Origin: Thinopyrum elongatum | Lineage: Eukaryota > Streptophyta > Magnoliopsida > Poales > Poaceae | Reading direction: 5' to 3' | Length of the DNA: 64,000 nucleotides | Assembly: GCA_011799875.1 (NCBI GenBank) | Contig: CM022302.1 | Location: 322,879,114 to 322,943,113, forward strand | Shown: positions 33,738 through 46,033 of the stretch, in pieces | How positions within the stretch are numbered: the stretch's first letter is position 1 | Layout: the number at the start of each line of letters is the position of its first letter | Translations under genes and position numbers: made by a program | Notes under the pieces: generated by a model | Database searches by the model: none | Told to the model about the DNA's origin: nothing | What the model saw: only the letters and a program-made list of their open reading frames with translations

Positions 33738-35697
33738 CTTTTGAGCAGCACACTTTGACAACTGATAAGCGATGCTATTTTCCGCACGAGGGATGTGCTC
33801 TGTTTGCAGACCATCAAAGTGTTCTTCCAACTTCCTCACTTCATTCACGTACGCTTCCATCAACAGGCTCTGGTAGTCCTTATTCACTTGCTTCAATACA
33901 AGCTGTGAATCTTCGCGGACGATTCGCTTTTTGATTCGCAACTCTACCGCGATTCTGAGGTCGGCAAGCAATCCCTCATATTCAGCGGTATTGTTGGTGG
34001 CCTCCTCACAGGGGAAATGCATTTGAACTACATACTCGAGATGCTCTCTGGTAGGCTTGATGAATAGCACTCCAGCACCGGCACCTTGTAATGAGAAAGC
34101 ACCATCAAAGTACATGATCCTATCATTTTCCTTCTCCTTCCCAGGGAGTGCTGACTGCTGGATCTCATCATCTGGTGTTGGCGTCCATTCCGCCATGAAT
34201 TCAGCTAATGCTCTGCTCTGGATAGTCGATGTACTCTCAAACCGGAGTGCAAATCTTGACAATTCCAATGCCCATTCTACTATCCTGTCAGTCGCCTCTG
34301 GATTCCTCAGAATGCATTGTAGCTGAAAATGGATAACCAGGGTGATCTCATGTGCTTGAAAATAGTGGCGCAACTTCCTGGAAGCCATGAGCAGGCCAAA
34401 GAGCAACTTCTGCATGCCCGAATACCTCGATCTAGATCCTTGCAACAGAGAGCTGACAAAATATACTGGCCATTGCACCACTTTCTTCTTCGATGTAACT
34501 TGTTGTTCAGCTATTTCATTTTGCACCACCTTCGTTTTGCTGGTGCTTGGGCTTGCCGGGCAAGACGTTGCTTCATCATGGGGAGTTTTTGTCGTGCCTG
34601 CCTCCTCATCGCCAGCTTCCCTTTGCACAACCAGCATGATGCTGACTACTTGATTTGTTGCCACCAAGTATAGTAGCAACGACTCTTGTACTTTAGGCGC
34701 GACTAGAGTTGGCGCAGAGGACAAGTACTTTTTCAGGTCTTGCAGCGCAGCCTCCGCTTTCGAAGTCCATTTTACTGGACCCGCCTTTTTCAATATGTTG
34801 AAGAAAGGCAGGGCACGCACAGAAGACTTTGAAATAAACCTGCTTAAGGCCGTGATGCAACCAGCAAGACGCCTCACATCCTTGACGGTCTTTGGTGCCT
34901 GGATTTGTTCAATAGCCTTGATCTTGTCATGGTTCACCTTGATCCCTGGCTGAGATATAAAGAACCCAAAGAGCATGTCAGAGGGAACACCAAACACACA
35001 GTTCTCGGTGTTGAGCTTCATATTGACCTTGCATAAGTTGGAAAAGGTTTCCTCCAAATCTTGAATCAAAATGGACTTGTCCTTGGTCTTGACCATGATA
35101 TCATCCATATAGGCCTCTATGTTCCTGTGCAACTATGGCTCAACGCCAATTTGGATGGACTGCCCTTGCAAACATTGAACCCGCGCTCTTTAGCCCGAAA
35201 GGCATTCGTATGAAGTAGTACGTGCCACATGGAGTGATGAACACGGTCTTTTCCTCATCTTTCTTAGACATGAATATCTGGTGATACCCAGAGTAAGCAT
35301 CAAGAAATGTGAGCAAATCACAGCCAGCAGTGGAGTCCACAATCTGCTCAGTGTGCGGCAAGGGGAAAGGATCCTTTGGGCATGCTTTATTAAGATCAGT
35401 GTAGACAATGGAAAGCCTTCATTTCCCATTTGCCTTACGCACGACAACTGGATTCACCAACCAAGTTGGGTGTAGGACTCCACTGACTAGGCCAGCTACC
35501 TTGAGTTTCTTAATTACTTCTGCTATGAACTGTTGCCGCTCCAAAGGTTGCTTCCTGACCTTCTGCTTGATGGGCTGAGCATGAGGGCAGACAGCAAGGT
35601 GTTTCTCAATTACCTCCCTGGGAACACCGGGGATGTCAGATGGTTGCCATGCAAACACATCCACATTCGCCCGTATGAAGGTAATGAGTGCACTTTC
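33738..35697 (-). pseudogene. pol: RT-RNase H part of pol (left copy)
   Basis: MDVFAWQPSDIPGVPREVIE and LHPTWLVNPVVVRKANGK, a stop, then FLDAYSGYHQIFMSKKDEEK, a frame break near 35140, and NIEAYMDDIMVKTKDKS with YMDD at 35111-35100. Both RNase H domains follow in one frame: SRYSGMQKLLFGLLMASRKL; then YFDGAFSLQGAGAGVLFI and NNTAEYEGLLADLRIAVE. It stops at the solo LTR after LSKCAAQKLP. Confidence 0.88.
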
Positions 35698-38406
35698 CTA
35701 TTTGTCATCTAGGGTGGCATTGATGGTGAAGGTATCGTTAGTGCCATCCTCCCTCGCCAGCACATTCTTTGTCATAGATGGAGTGGCCTTGGATCTCTTG
35801 CCGGTAGAACTTTCAGGCGAGTCCTCGACGGGTGCACAACACTCCAAAGAGGCGCGCTTCCCGAAGGCTCACTAGATGTCTTGCGGGACTTCTTGCTATT
35901 CTTTGTCTTGGCGGGAGTTGTTGTTTTGCCGGTTTCTGCTACGATTGCATAACTGTTATCCATGCAAATGATTACATCTTTCTTGTCAGAGTTGATGGAG
36001 ATGACGCCCATGGGCCCCGGCATCTTCAACGTGTTGTAAGCATAATGTGACGCTGCCATGAATTTGGCCAAGGCTGGGCGGCCAAGAATTCCATTGAATG
36101 GCAAGGGGATCTTTAGCACATCAAACACAACCTTCTCTACCCTGTAATTTAGTTCCCCACCAAACGTCACCGGCAACGTGATCTTCCCTTTAGGTTGGCT
36201 CCTCCCTGGGTTGATTCCTTGGATTGTCCCCGTTTTCTGGAGCTCTTCCTCTGGGATCTGCAGCCTCTCGATCACCTCGGGGGAGATCAAGTTCAAGTCG
36301 GTTCCACCATCAACTAAAATTTTTGTGACCTTGAGGTTGCGAATTGTTGGTGAGATGAACAACGGCAAACACTCGACCGCAATTGTGCGATCAGCGCGAT
36401 CCTCAGCATAAAAAATAATAGGCGTGTGAGACCACTTGAGGGGCTTTTGCACATGTGCTGCCGGTTCTGCCGCATTGACTTCCCGTGCCCAGTGTTTGAG
36501 TTGGCGGTGGGAGGAGTGCAAAGATGCACCCCTGTCAATGCACATGGCCTATGTTTCTTTCTGGAACTCATGCTTGATGGACTCTTTGTCATCCTCCTCA
36601 TAACTTCCTTCATCTTCTTCTTTGTTCTCTCTACCCCTGGTGGGCTTTTCTTTCTTCTGGCCAGTGTTGCCACGACGTCCACCTCGACCACCGCGGCCCT
36701 TCTTGTCAGACCCACCTGTAGCTTCCCAATCTTTCTCCTTGTCCCGCTTCTCGTACTCTACTTTCTGCTTCTCAACCAGCTACTCAACTTGGCGGCACTC
36801 TTGGAGGTCGTGGCCCTCGGTACGATGAATCTTGAAGTATGGCCCGTCGGACTTGCCAGTCTTCTCCCTCGCCGCGGCAACCTGGAATTCAGCGCACGTA
36901 GCCGCTTCTTTGCCAGTACTCTCCGCCTTGGGCTTCTTGGTGGGGTTGGAGTTGCCGAAGCCCTCCCCAGCCATAAATGACATTCCCTTGCGCTTCCTGT
37001 TGCATCTTTGACCTTTCTTCTTTGGGGCAGCCTCATCATCGTCGTGAAAATCGACTTCAACACAAGCTTCTTCCACGACAAGTCTCCTCCCTTCTTCTGC
37101 ATGTGCACACTTGTCTGCCAACGCGTAGAGCTCGTCGACAGTCATTGGAAACTGATTATGCATCTTCTCCCTCATCTTGCTATTACGCACATTTGTGTGG
37201 AATGCGGCAATCACAGCTGCAGGGTGGATATCCGGCATACTGCGGTGCACACGGCTAAACCTCTAAATGTATCTGCGCAAGTCCTCTCCTTCCTATTGTG
37301 GGATCGCTTGCAAGTCCCTGGGCACCCCTGGACCTCTCTGATCTCCGATGAACGCACCAACAAACTCGTTGCAAAGATCGGACCACGAAGAAATGGAGTT
37401 TTCTGGCAGGTTCATCAACCAGGACCTCACATTGGGCTTGAGCACCAATGGGAAGTAGTTGGCTAGCACCTTTTCGTCTCTTCCCCCAGCAGCCTGTACA
37501 GCGATGGTGTAAACCCCTAAGAACTCTGTCGGGTTTTGACTATCGTCATACTTTTCTAGTACTTTGGGATTGAATGCGTGGACGGACGGCCAACGGAGTT
37601 ACCGCAGCTCCCGTGTGAAAGCGGGGCACCCAACCTCATAAGGTAGGTACCCTCCAACAACGGGCGCTAGCTCATCAACGACTGGACTGTTGCGCTCGTC
37701 TAATTGACGGTGAGCCTCCCGGTGTCACTGAATAGTGGTGCGAGCGTCCTCCGCTTGCCTTTCCAGCAACAATTGCCTCTGATCCCGCTGCGTTTGCGGA
37801 CCTGAGGAAGCCATGGATGCGTCGTAGGGCTGCGCGTCCTAGTGGTTTTGTTGCGAGGGTCGGTGTTGCCGCTGAGATTGTTGCCAGGGAGGGGACTGCA
37901 CCGTGGGTGCACCACCCGCCACACGGCCCTCAGCCCGAGCCACAGGTGCAGTTGGCGGGCACCACAAGGGCTCCACCAACTAGGAACTGTTCGCATTCGC
38001 AAACTTGATCAGACCCCGAATCGTAGCCCTCCACTTGTCCATGTTGTCAGCCACTGGAGGGAAATCCAGCAGCATCTGCACCCGTGCCATTGCCTCCGTC
38101 GCTGTTTGGGGCATGTTAGAGCATGAGGAACACGACGTCGCTCAACTCCTGGCGGAGCTAACAGGAGCAGTGTTGCGGTCTCATTGACGAATCATGAGGG
38201 CGGTAGTGGGCTGGCGTGGTGGGAGTGGCACCTGGAGATCTTGAGCCTGATCTACTGGTGACTGGCCATGCTGACGTTGTTGTGGAGGCACAACAACACT
38301 GCCCAGCATCACGTCGCGTCCATCTTGCAATGGGCGCGGTGCATGTCTTGATGTTGTCTCCCTGCAGGTGCTGGGGTCGGTGCAGCGGGAGGATCTCGGA
38401 TCACGC
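35698..38406 (-). pseudogene. gag-pro: gag-protease (left copy, cut by the duplication breakpoint)
   Basis: From 38406 leftwards: broken N-terminal gag with proline/glutamine-rich text, a capsid piece (DIHPAAVIAAFHTNVRNSKM), KIHRTEGHDLQECRQVE (zinc-finger-like, intact Gln where the 5815-19118 element has a stop), and the protease LVDGGTDLNLISPEVIERLQ. FNGILGRPALAKFMAASHYA follows. It ends with the conserved TAG at 35700-35698. Several frame breaks (near 37260, 36780 and 35820). Confidence 0.85.
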
Positions 38407-38422
38407 TGGCGGGTTGACCCAC
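38407..38422. other. Duplication junction
   Basis: Sixteen bases, TGGCGGGTTGACCCAC, join the gag end of the left copy to the start of the right copy. TTGACCCACTCAA (38414-38426) is the exact reverse complement of TTGAGTGGGTCAA at 38512-38524. Confidence 0.75.
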
Positions 38423-38822
38423 TCAATTTTGGATTTAGTTCACAATTTTGACCTGGTGAACGAGCTATTTCATTGAATCGAGATATTTCATTTTGGGTTT
38501 GATTCCCGTTTTTGAGTGGGTCAATGATTTGTCATATAGTAAATCGTTAGCAACGAGCATGTAAAAACACATTAGTCCCGAGCATCATCTCACCATCTAA
38601 AAAAGAAGTGGCAAGCTAATATTTCAAAATTTGATTCGAATCGACTTGGTAAGGTAGACGTGGATGCTTGTTCTCCCAAAATTTGAACGAACCGCTAAAC
38701 ATCCTCTGCTCGGTGGAATTCACCCGAACAAATAAATGGGGGACGCGAAATTACCGGCCTATGTGGGACACGCATCAATTAGACCATTGTACATCGTGGG
38801 TAGGTTCGTAACTTCATCCAAG

Positions 38823-39078
38823 CGCACCTTCTCCTCGGCTGAAATGATAGGTGCCGAATAATTCATAAATCATGGGCGGCAAAACACCCTCTCTTCGGCC
38901 GAAATGGCAGGTGCTGAATAATTCATAAACCATGGGCAGCAAAACATCCTCTCCTTGTCCGAAATCTCTCATGCCCGCTATTTCAAAACACGCCCTCCTC
39001 GCCCGAAATCGCTCGCGCCCACTATTTCGAAACACGCCCTCCTCTCTCGAAATCGCTCGCGCCCACTATTTTGGAGAA
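38823..39078. repeat. Tandem repeats upstream of the seven-exon gene (right copy)
   Basis: The counterpart of 22205-22460, with the same two unit types. It is followed by a C-run (39162-39171), longer than the C-run in the left copy. Confidence 0.8.
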
Positions 39079-39303
39079 GCAAAGTTGCCCTACTATCCTC
39101 GACCCTCAAGACACAGACCCAAGCCCAGAAGTCTAAAGGCAGGGGTAGAACTATAACTTCCCCCCCCCCCCGACAGTTAAGACAAATGCGTCCGTAACAC
39201 ATGGTTCCCCCTCCCAATTCCCCATTCATTCAGCGTGGGCGCCAAATCACCTTCTCCCCGGAAGCTCCCTTCTCCCCAGCCGTGAAACCTCAGCCCCTCC
39301 TCC

Positions 39304-42300
39304 ATGGCACTCCCCACTGCACCAAATTCACTGCCGCCCTCCTCCCTAATGCTGGAGCTGTTGTCCGTTTGCCGTTGTGCACTGGGCCATGTGCCTCTTA
39401 CTCCGTGCTACCGGAGCTGCCTCGACGACGACTGCGTGAACCGTACCGGAGCCGATTCACCCACGCCGTTGTGCATGGCGCCGGAGCAGCTCCAACTTCA
39501 GGCGCATTCAGGGCCCCGGCGTTGCTTCCCCGTAGCCGTCGACCGTCATGACATATCTGCTTTCCTGCCACCGGGAGCCACCGCAACCGCGTCGGCCTCA
39601 CCGACTCGGCAGCTGGAGCTGCCTACTTCACCGGGCCGCAAGATAAGTCGTACACTCATCTTAAATCACTTTATTTAGGCGTCAGTCGTCTAAATTTTTA
39701 TTCTGGGTGAGTCGATTCCCAATGGGAAGAAGCACCCCTCGAGGCGGCAGATCTCCTAGCCTGCCGGTTGGCTGGTGTCTATCATAAGGGTGCGGGGGCG
39801 CAAGTTCACCGCTGAAGCAGCGCTTAGGTGGCTATCTTAGAGTTACATGGGTTGAAGGTACTGCCGCCGGTGGATCTAGATGACGGCGAGTCTTTGTGGT
39901 TTGGTCGGGGGCGGCACAACCACAGCAGTGCGGTAGGGAGGGGAGCTGGGTTTTGGTCGAAGCTCTCGTGGCCAGGGACGATGGAGGCAAGCTGCTCTGC
40001 CAGTGGTCGCTGGCTCTTCGGGGAAGATTCTAAACAGTGTCAGCCAGGAGGCACAAGACGGCCATCAAGCCATCCGGCGTAGATCGGACAGTACCAAAAT
40101 AAAATAAAATCTTGTAACCCCAATTTAGTTTTCTGTCAACAGACGTGTGACCACTCTCGTACCTTACTATTGATCTCTTAGGGTATTTCTTCATATCAAA
40201 GATATGTGTCGTTCATAACATTATGCGTTTTCTGCATCTTCAGCCACACCGTCTTCCTTCTCAACGCACCTGCTCCAACAAGGGAAGCGTACACCAGAAG
40301 GGAGCTATAGTCCCCACTCAACAGTTCCCTGCCTCGAATGTGCGTGCCCGACATGGACAGCCACAACAACTGCAGGGCCATCGACAAGTCAGCTCCTGAT
40401 GCTCACTCCTATTGATGGCGGCCAGATAGGTTGTACCCTCATCTTACTTGTGTGCAACATTTATGGCTTTGTTATTCATCTAAGCATGGAAAATAGATTA
40501 TCACGTGTCATTATATATTCATGCTGCTCTCTTAAGAGTCTTGTTCAAGAGTTAACGTTGTTCCATAGTTCAGATAAGAGACTTGTTCTTTAGGTAACAC
40601 TGTTCCACAATTATCACCCATCAGCCAATGCTATACCACAGGCTAGTGATTATACCACTTCTAGTATTACCTATGTTGTTCTTTAATACTTTTGTGTGCC
40701 ATCTAGTTAATCTCGAGTACAAATGATACATATTCTGTAGCTTTCATCTGTGTTCTCCCTTTAGTTTTTGAGACCTGTTGCTGCTAGTTAAGCCCAGTCC
40801 TACTATTTATGTTGTCTCCTAGAGGCACTCATTACATAAATCTAACTACTAGTTGTCTTCCATGCATGTCAGATATAATTGCACACACTGATATATCCAC
40901 AAGAACCACACGGAGCAATGCAACGGCCAACAAACTTGACGTCAATGAGACCCAATATGATGGAACATGTAAAGGCAGTTCTTCGGAAGACTTGCATAAA
41001 GATGATGAATCCACCCCACAAGGTCCTTGCTCTAACTTGGCCCGTGATATGGGTACATCATGCATATAATGTCCTGGAGGGCATCTACTCTGTTGCAATG
41101 CCATGTGATGAGCCTGCTGCTCATGTATGTAAATATGTCATGCATTCTTGTTTTTCAGTACCTATTCCATTCATGATAACATGTTTTCAAATTCAAGTAC
41201 TGTCATTCTACTCTGTCGTAATGCCATCTGCTTAGTTTGGACATCATGCTTCTGAATATCTTATGCATTGGTATTCATCAGTATGTACTCCATCTGTCTA
41301 CAATACCATGTTTTTTTACGTTGAAGTGTTGTTCTAGTGGTCTGTTGAAATGCCATCTTAGTTTTGCAATCATACACGCATATGTTGCATTAGTGTTTTT
41401 CTGTACGTATTCCGCTATCATACAGTTTTACATTCAACTAGTGTTTTTTTACTCCGTTCTCCTGTCATATCCCTAGCTCTTTCATCATACTCCCTCCGTC
41501 CGGATTACATGTCGCAGAAATGGATAAAAATGGATGTATCTAGAACTAAAATACACCTAGACACATCCATTTATTTCTGGATGGAGGGAATACATGTCAA
41601 TATGTCATGCCTTTCTATTCTTCAGTACCTATTCCATCTCTTTGCTGTAGCATGTATTATAACTGAAGCACCATTCTTCTATATAAGGCATGCAAGGGGA
41701 AGATGGCTATGTTAGAATCTGAAGGGTTACAAACAAGGTCTTTGCAAAAGATCCAAACGCCAGGAGATAGTAAACCAACTCCAGTGTTCATAGATACTGC
41801 TCCAGCACAGAAAAACCCAAATCCTACTAATAATAAGCAGATTCCAGTGGCCAAAGAACTAGTCCTCTCCAGTCCAGCAAAAATATGTCAACTCCATTCT
41901 AAGAAGCGTGTGCGTATCCTCACATCATGAAATTTTATAGCATTCAGATCATATTTTCTACATGTTTCTTACCCATGTCTCTTTTAGAAAATAAGGTTAA
42001 AGGATAGAAGACTTTCTAAACTGGGATCATGTTCGAGGAAAGTATCTTGCGGTAATTCTCCGTGCTCCAATGCTGATGTAAGTACCTGTTGTATATCACT
42101 ATATTTTTACATCAGCATGTATTTTGTTAATCGGCATGAATCCAACCGTTATCTGATCTTAATTTACTTGTAGCAAAATGTATAATTAAAGGCGACAATG
42201 TTGTTTTTTGTAAGGAAAACTGGCTGGTAGTTATGCATACTGAGCAGCATGAGTGTACTATCTCATATCATGAACATTACTAAATTGTAGTGTTGTTCTA

Positions 42301-42919
42301 GTTGCCCAATCATTCATTGTGTCAATGTTGCTTTACTATTACCTTACCTGGCTGATGATAGCTGTTCCATATTGTGTTAATTTGGTGTAGGTTGGTGTGG
42401 TCTGGTTGCCCAAACGTTTGTTGTGTCAATGTTGTTTTCCTATTATCTGACCTGGCCAATGATAGCAATGCTAGTGTGTTAATTTGGTGCAGGCTGCTGA
42501 ACATAAGAAGACAAACTCTGAAAATAGCAAGGTAACCGCATTGTTTCTTACCAATAAATCTAGGCCAGGTAATATGGCAATAACTCTTGATTAATCTGTT
42601 TGGTTCCCCTCCTAATTTATGTTATGATGAAGTGGTCGAGACACTCTCCACTATCAATAATAAAAGCCTGCCAAAATCGCCATCTTAATCTGTTCAGTTT
42701 CCTCTATCTCGAATCCAACAGAAAAAATGTATGTTTGTGAACCAATTACTGGCTGAAGCAATGATGGAAATCGTGGAGGAATCAGAGGTGCACATTCTTG
42801 CGCAACAGCAACTGATCAATGTTTTCAGAGACAGTGTAGCAAAGAAGGAAGAACTTGCTCACATGCTTATGGGCGTCATCCGCGCTGAGGTTGCAGATTG
42901 TGAGGTTGTAGATCGTTAA
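39304..42919 (+). pseudogene. Seven-exon gene of unknown product (right copy, 5-nt deletion in exon 3)
   Basis: Same exon order as 22681-26250: ATG 39304, exon 3 40873-41022, exon 4 41697-41909, final exon ending at TAA 42919. Exon 4 is open here (GAA where the left copy has TAA). Exon 3 has lost five bases near 41012 (GAATCCACCCC against GAATCCTATTCACCCC), shifting the frame. Each copy is therefore broken at a different place, and their common ancestor was probably intact. The tail NQLLAEAMMEIVEESEVHIL is conserved. Family unknown; possible CACTA accessory gene or captured host gene. Confidence 0.6.
41490..41590. mobile_element. Stowaway MITE, Thalos type (right copy)
   Basis: CTCCCTCCGTCCGGATTACA to GGATGGAGGGA, in the same intron as the left copy. 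Its left end is closer to the canonical Stowaway end than the left copy's. Confidence 0.85.
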
Positions 42920-43104
42920 GTTCTGTTCATTTATTTGCACTGGCATCAATCTTTGATTGCCCAGTGGATGTAATTTCCTGTAATATATGCTGGATGTGCT
43001 ACGTTTTTTCTTGTATGCTGTACGTTTGCTTAGCACGCCTCGCATTCCAGCTAAATGGTCGCTAGCAAGCCAAAAAAGCAGTGAAATTAATTGTTAGCAC
43101 AACA

Positions 43105-44524
43105 GTCGTGGGCCCTATATGAAGGATAGCGGCCCATTGCCCTTAATGGGCTTCCCTAATGGGCTCACAGGGGCCAATATTCTCATTGGCCTTTGATTGA
43201 TCGTTTTTGGTCCTGTCCCTAATTGCTTGTCGTAATGGGCCCAAATTATAGCTGGGCCGAAATCGACGTTATCTAATTGGGCCTATAGACATCTTCGAAC
43301 TTTAGCGGGCCCATTAAGTTGATGGGCCATAACCAGGCCGAAAGCTCTATTAGCCCGCTATAATTCAAACGAGCCAACAGTTAATGCTTGGCCTTGTTAC
43401 CTCCCGGGTCGTTAACAAACCGACATCAAAGTGGGCATTAATTGGGCCCATTCAATTTCACGGGCCGTTAACAGGCCGATACTAAGGTCGGGCTACATAT
43501 GGCCCAACTGTATTGTGGGCTTTTAGCAGGCCGAAAGAGACAGCGGGATCGTACTGGACCATGAAGAGCATGGGCTGCTAAGAGGCCGAAAGTCTGGTCG
43601 GACTGTATATGGCGCAACTGTGTTGTGGGCCTTATGAGGCGGAAAGAGAAACCGGGCTGGTATTGGACCATGAAGAGCATGGGCCGTTAAGAGGCCAAAA
43701 CTCAGGTCTGACTACAAATGGCCCAACTCATTTATGGGCCGTTAACAGGCTGAAAGACACACCGGGCTAGAAATTGGCCCAACACTTAAATGGGTCGCTA
43801 AAAGGCCGAAAGACGTACATCCAGAAAATTGGCCCATCCCTTGAATTGGCCGTTAACAGGCCGAAACTACATCGGGCCGATATTTAGCCCAAATATATAG
43901 CGAGCTGTTAACGGGCTAGAACTGACGATTGGCTACAATGGTGTCAAATAGTTAATGGGCCGTTGACGGGCCGAATTGGCACATCTTGTATGGGCCGTGG
44001 GCTTAAATGTACCAGACACAAGTAGACCCTATATGGGCCAGCCTGCTAATTTTGACTATGCCATCCACTTGCACCTAAATGGGCTACTGTTGGGCATTGC
44101 CACATGTCAACGTATCATAGGCGCCTCACGTACAATGAGTGGATGACATCTATCCCAACGCTGATCCGACACGTGGATCCTCCGGCGAATGAGAATTTTA
44201 CACATGGAAAATCCCCATTGGTCGGGGTTGTTAACGGGTTATTGGATCCAAACCGGAACCCGATAGCTTAACGGTGACCCGTTATGGTGGATGCCACATG
44301 TCGGTTACCCTTGACGAAAACACTTCCATAACGCACCATTTATCGTCATGGAAGTGGACACTTCCATGATGATAATTTTGGTATTGTCATGGAACACTTG
44401 TACGACAGCACAGGTATGACTATCTTGATTCTGTCATAAAATCGTCATGGATGTACATGGATGACAGAAAATGTGACCTACTATGACAAACACGTATCAT
44501 CACGGAAGTGTTTTTTTTGTAGTG
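43105..44524. mobile_element. CACTA transposon end with subterminal repeats (right copy)
   Basis: Same GGCC-rich array and TTTTTTTTGTAGTG terminus as 26440-27856, ending at 44524. Confidence 0.88.
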
Positions 44525-44562
44525 CAAGGAGAAAAATGCTAAAAAAATAGTAAGCTACAGCC

Positions 44563-45434
44563 TGTCGGCATGGAGCCGGCGATCTATGGGCAGTGTAGCC
44601 CCTTTGCCGGTTCGGCGAGGGGAGGTGATCAACGCAAAGAGCAAATACAATGAGCAGCTCAGGATTTTACCCAGGTTCGGGCCGCCCGGGGGCGTAAAAC
44701 CCTACTCCTGCCTTTGGTGTATTGGGTGGTGTTTGAGCACAAATACACGGAGCGCTCTCCCCCGGCAAGTGGCAGGAAGAGAGCAGCTGCACGAATACCT
44801 ATGCATGAGGGTTGCAAAGACTCGAACCCCTTCTAATGTTGCCCTGGCCCTCCTTTTATAGCTCAAGGGGTCACCACAGTGGCAAAAAGGTCATTACAAG
44901 GGTGATTAGACTGATACAGAGCTATCATACATAACTCTGACAGTTAAGACACAACGCATTAAATGCACCGCTAGGTGTCATGTGGAGGTTGAATCCCGGC
45001 AAGGCTGCTGCGCCGCTTATCCAGCTACCTCCTATTAGCATGACACACCATTAGGACGAGTGTCAATAAAGATGATTTACTCCTCCAGCAAGCTGACACG
45101 CACGGGTTACGTCCACCTAAGCACCTGCGGGCTTGACACCTCACTAATCAGCGACCAGCTGGTGAGAGAGGCGAAGTGCTAGTGTTGGCGGGAAGCCCAT
45201 GCCCGAGGAGTTTGCTGGGCCTTGACTTGCTGGCTCGTCCCTGCCGAAGTTGGTTGCTTCCGTTGTGATATTTGTAGCTTGTTCCAAGGTTTGGTTTTCT
45301 TAATGCTCTCCTTGATCTCACGAAGAGCGGCTTCCCTGGTTTGGTTGTGTATGAGACTTGGCACTTGATGTATGAGTGGCAACGCGCCTATGCATAAGTC
45401 AGGGCGGCAAACACTCATGTTAGTTGCACCGACA
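44563..45434 (-). repeat. 3' LTR of the minus-strand element, right copy
   Basis: 872 bp, ending in CCATGCCGACA in element orientation. The minus-strand TATA box is at 44860-44854 and the polypurine tract adjoins 45435. Confidence 0.88.
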
Positions 45435-45956
45435 GGAGCCCCCGGGCCTGGACCACACGTGTCGTAGGGCATCGTTGGGATAGGTCCAACAAATCAACAA
45501 GCGCACACATCGATCTTGCCGGGAGCGATGCCGTGTCTTTGAGATCTTCTTTGCTTCCTCATTAATCTCGGACCCAGGCCAGCCCCCAGCCATTCTTTAT
45601 TTCTCTTTGGGTTTCAGTGGCATGAGCCGTCGCACCGAAGACCAGGGGCGCCCACGTACACGGGGTGCCATTAGGTCGTGTACGCGTGGTTTTGGGTAAC
45701 TGCCATTTCTGTCATCACGTCCTCCTTTACTGGAGCTTTTCTCCCATTCCCCACGATGCTAATTAGGCACGGGACGTGGGATTGGTGCAGAAGGGCGGTC
45801 GTGACGGTAGTACTCCGGCCAGAGGAGTCAGTGCGTTGGATTGGCGAGAGTGGGCAGCTGATGGAGCAAGACGCCAGCCAGGGATGCAGTGAGCCGGATT
45901 GGCGGAGTGGGGCGGTTGCTCCAGAATAGTGGAGAGGCAGGCCCCCTCGCTCCCAC

Positions 45957-45963
45957 TATAAAA
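45957..45963 (+). promoter_or_regulatory. TATA box of the B3-type gene (right copy)
   Basis: TATAAAA in CTCCCACTATAAAAGGAGG, 77 bp upstream of the ATG at 46034. Confidence 0.65.
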
Positions 45964-46033
45964 GGAGGGGCACGAGGGTAACGATGCTCATCCATCTCCT
46001 CCTTCTTATTTTTCCCTTGCCTCTGTCTCTACC

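Larger units (their letters stand above)
21805..38406. repeat. 16.6-kb tandem segmental duplication, left copy
   Basis: From TCAATTTTGGATTTAGTTCA (21805) to GGATCTCGGATCACGC (38406) this segment matches 38423-55096 collinearly. It includes the tandem-repeat promoter region, seven-exon gene, MITE, CACTA end, 3' LTR, B3-type gene, integrase, solo LTR and RT/protease/gag. Divergence is roughly 4% by eye with small indels. The copy ends inside gag. Confidence 0.93.
27896..38406 (-). mobile_element. Minus-strand Tat-lineage retrotransposon, left copy (5' truncated)
   Basis: From right to left: gag-protease, RT/RNase H, solo-LTR insertion, integrase, spacer, plus-strand B3-type gene, polypurine tract and 3' LTR. 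There is no 5' LTR because the duplication breakpoint falls in gag. It shares GGCCCGGGGGCTCC, the primer-binding region and about two-thirds of its protein positions with the 5815-19118 element, but its LTRs are a different family. Confidence 0.88.
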
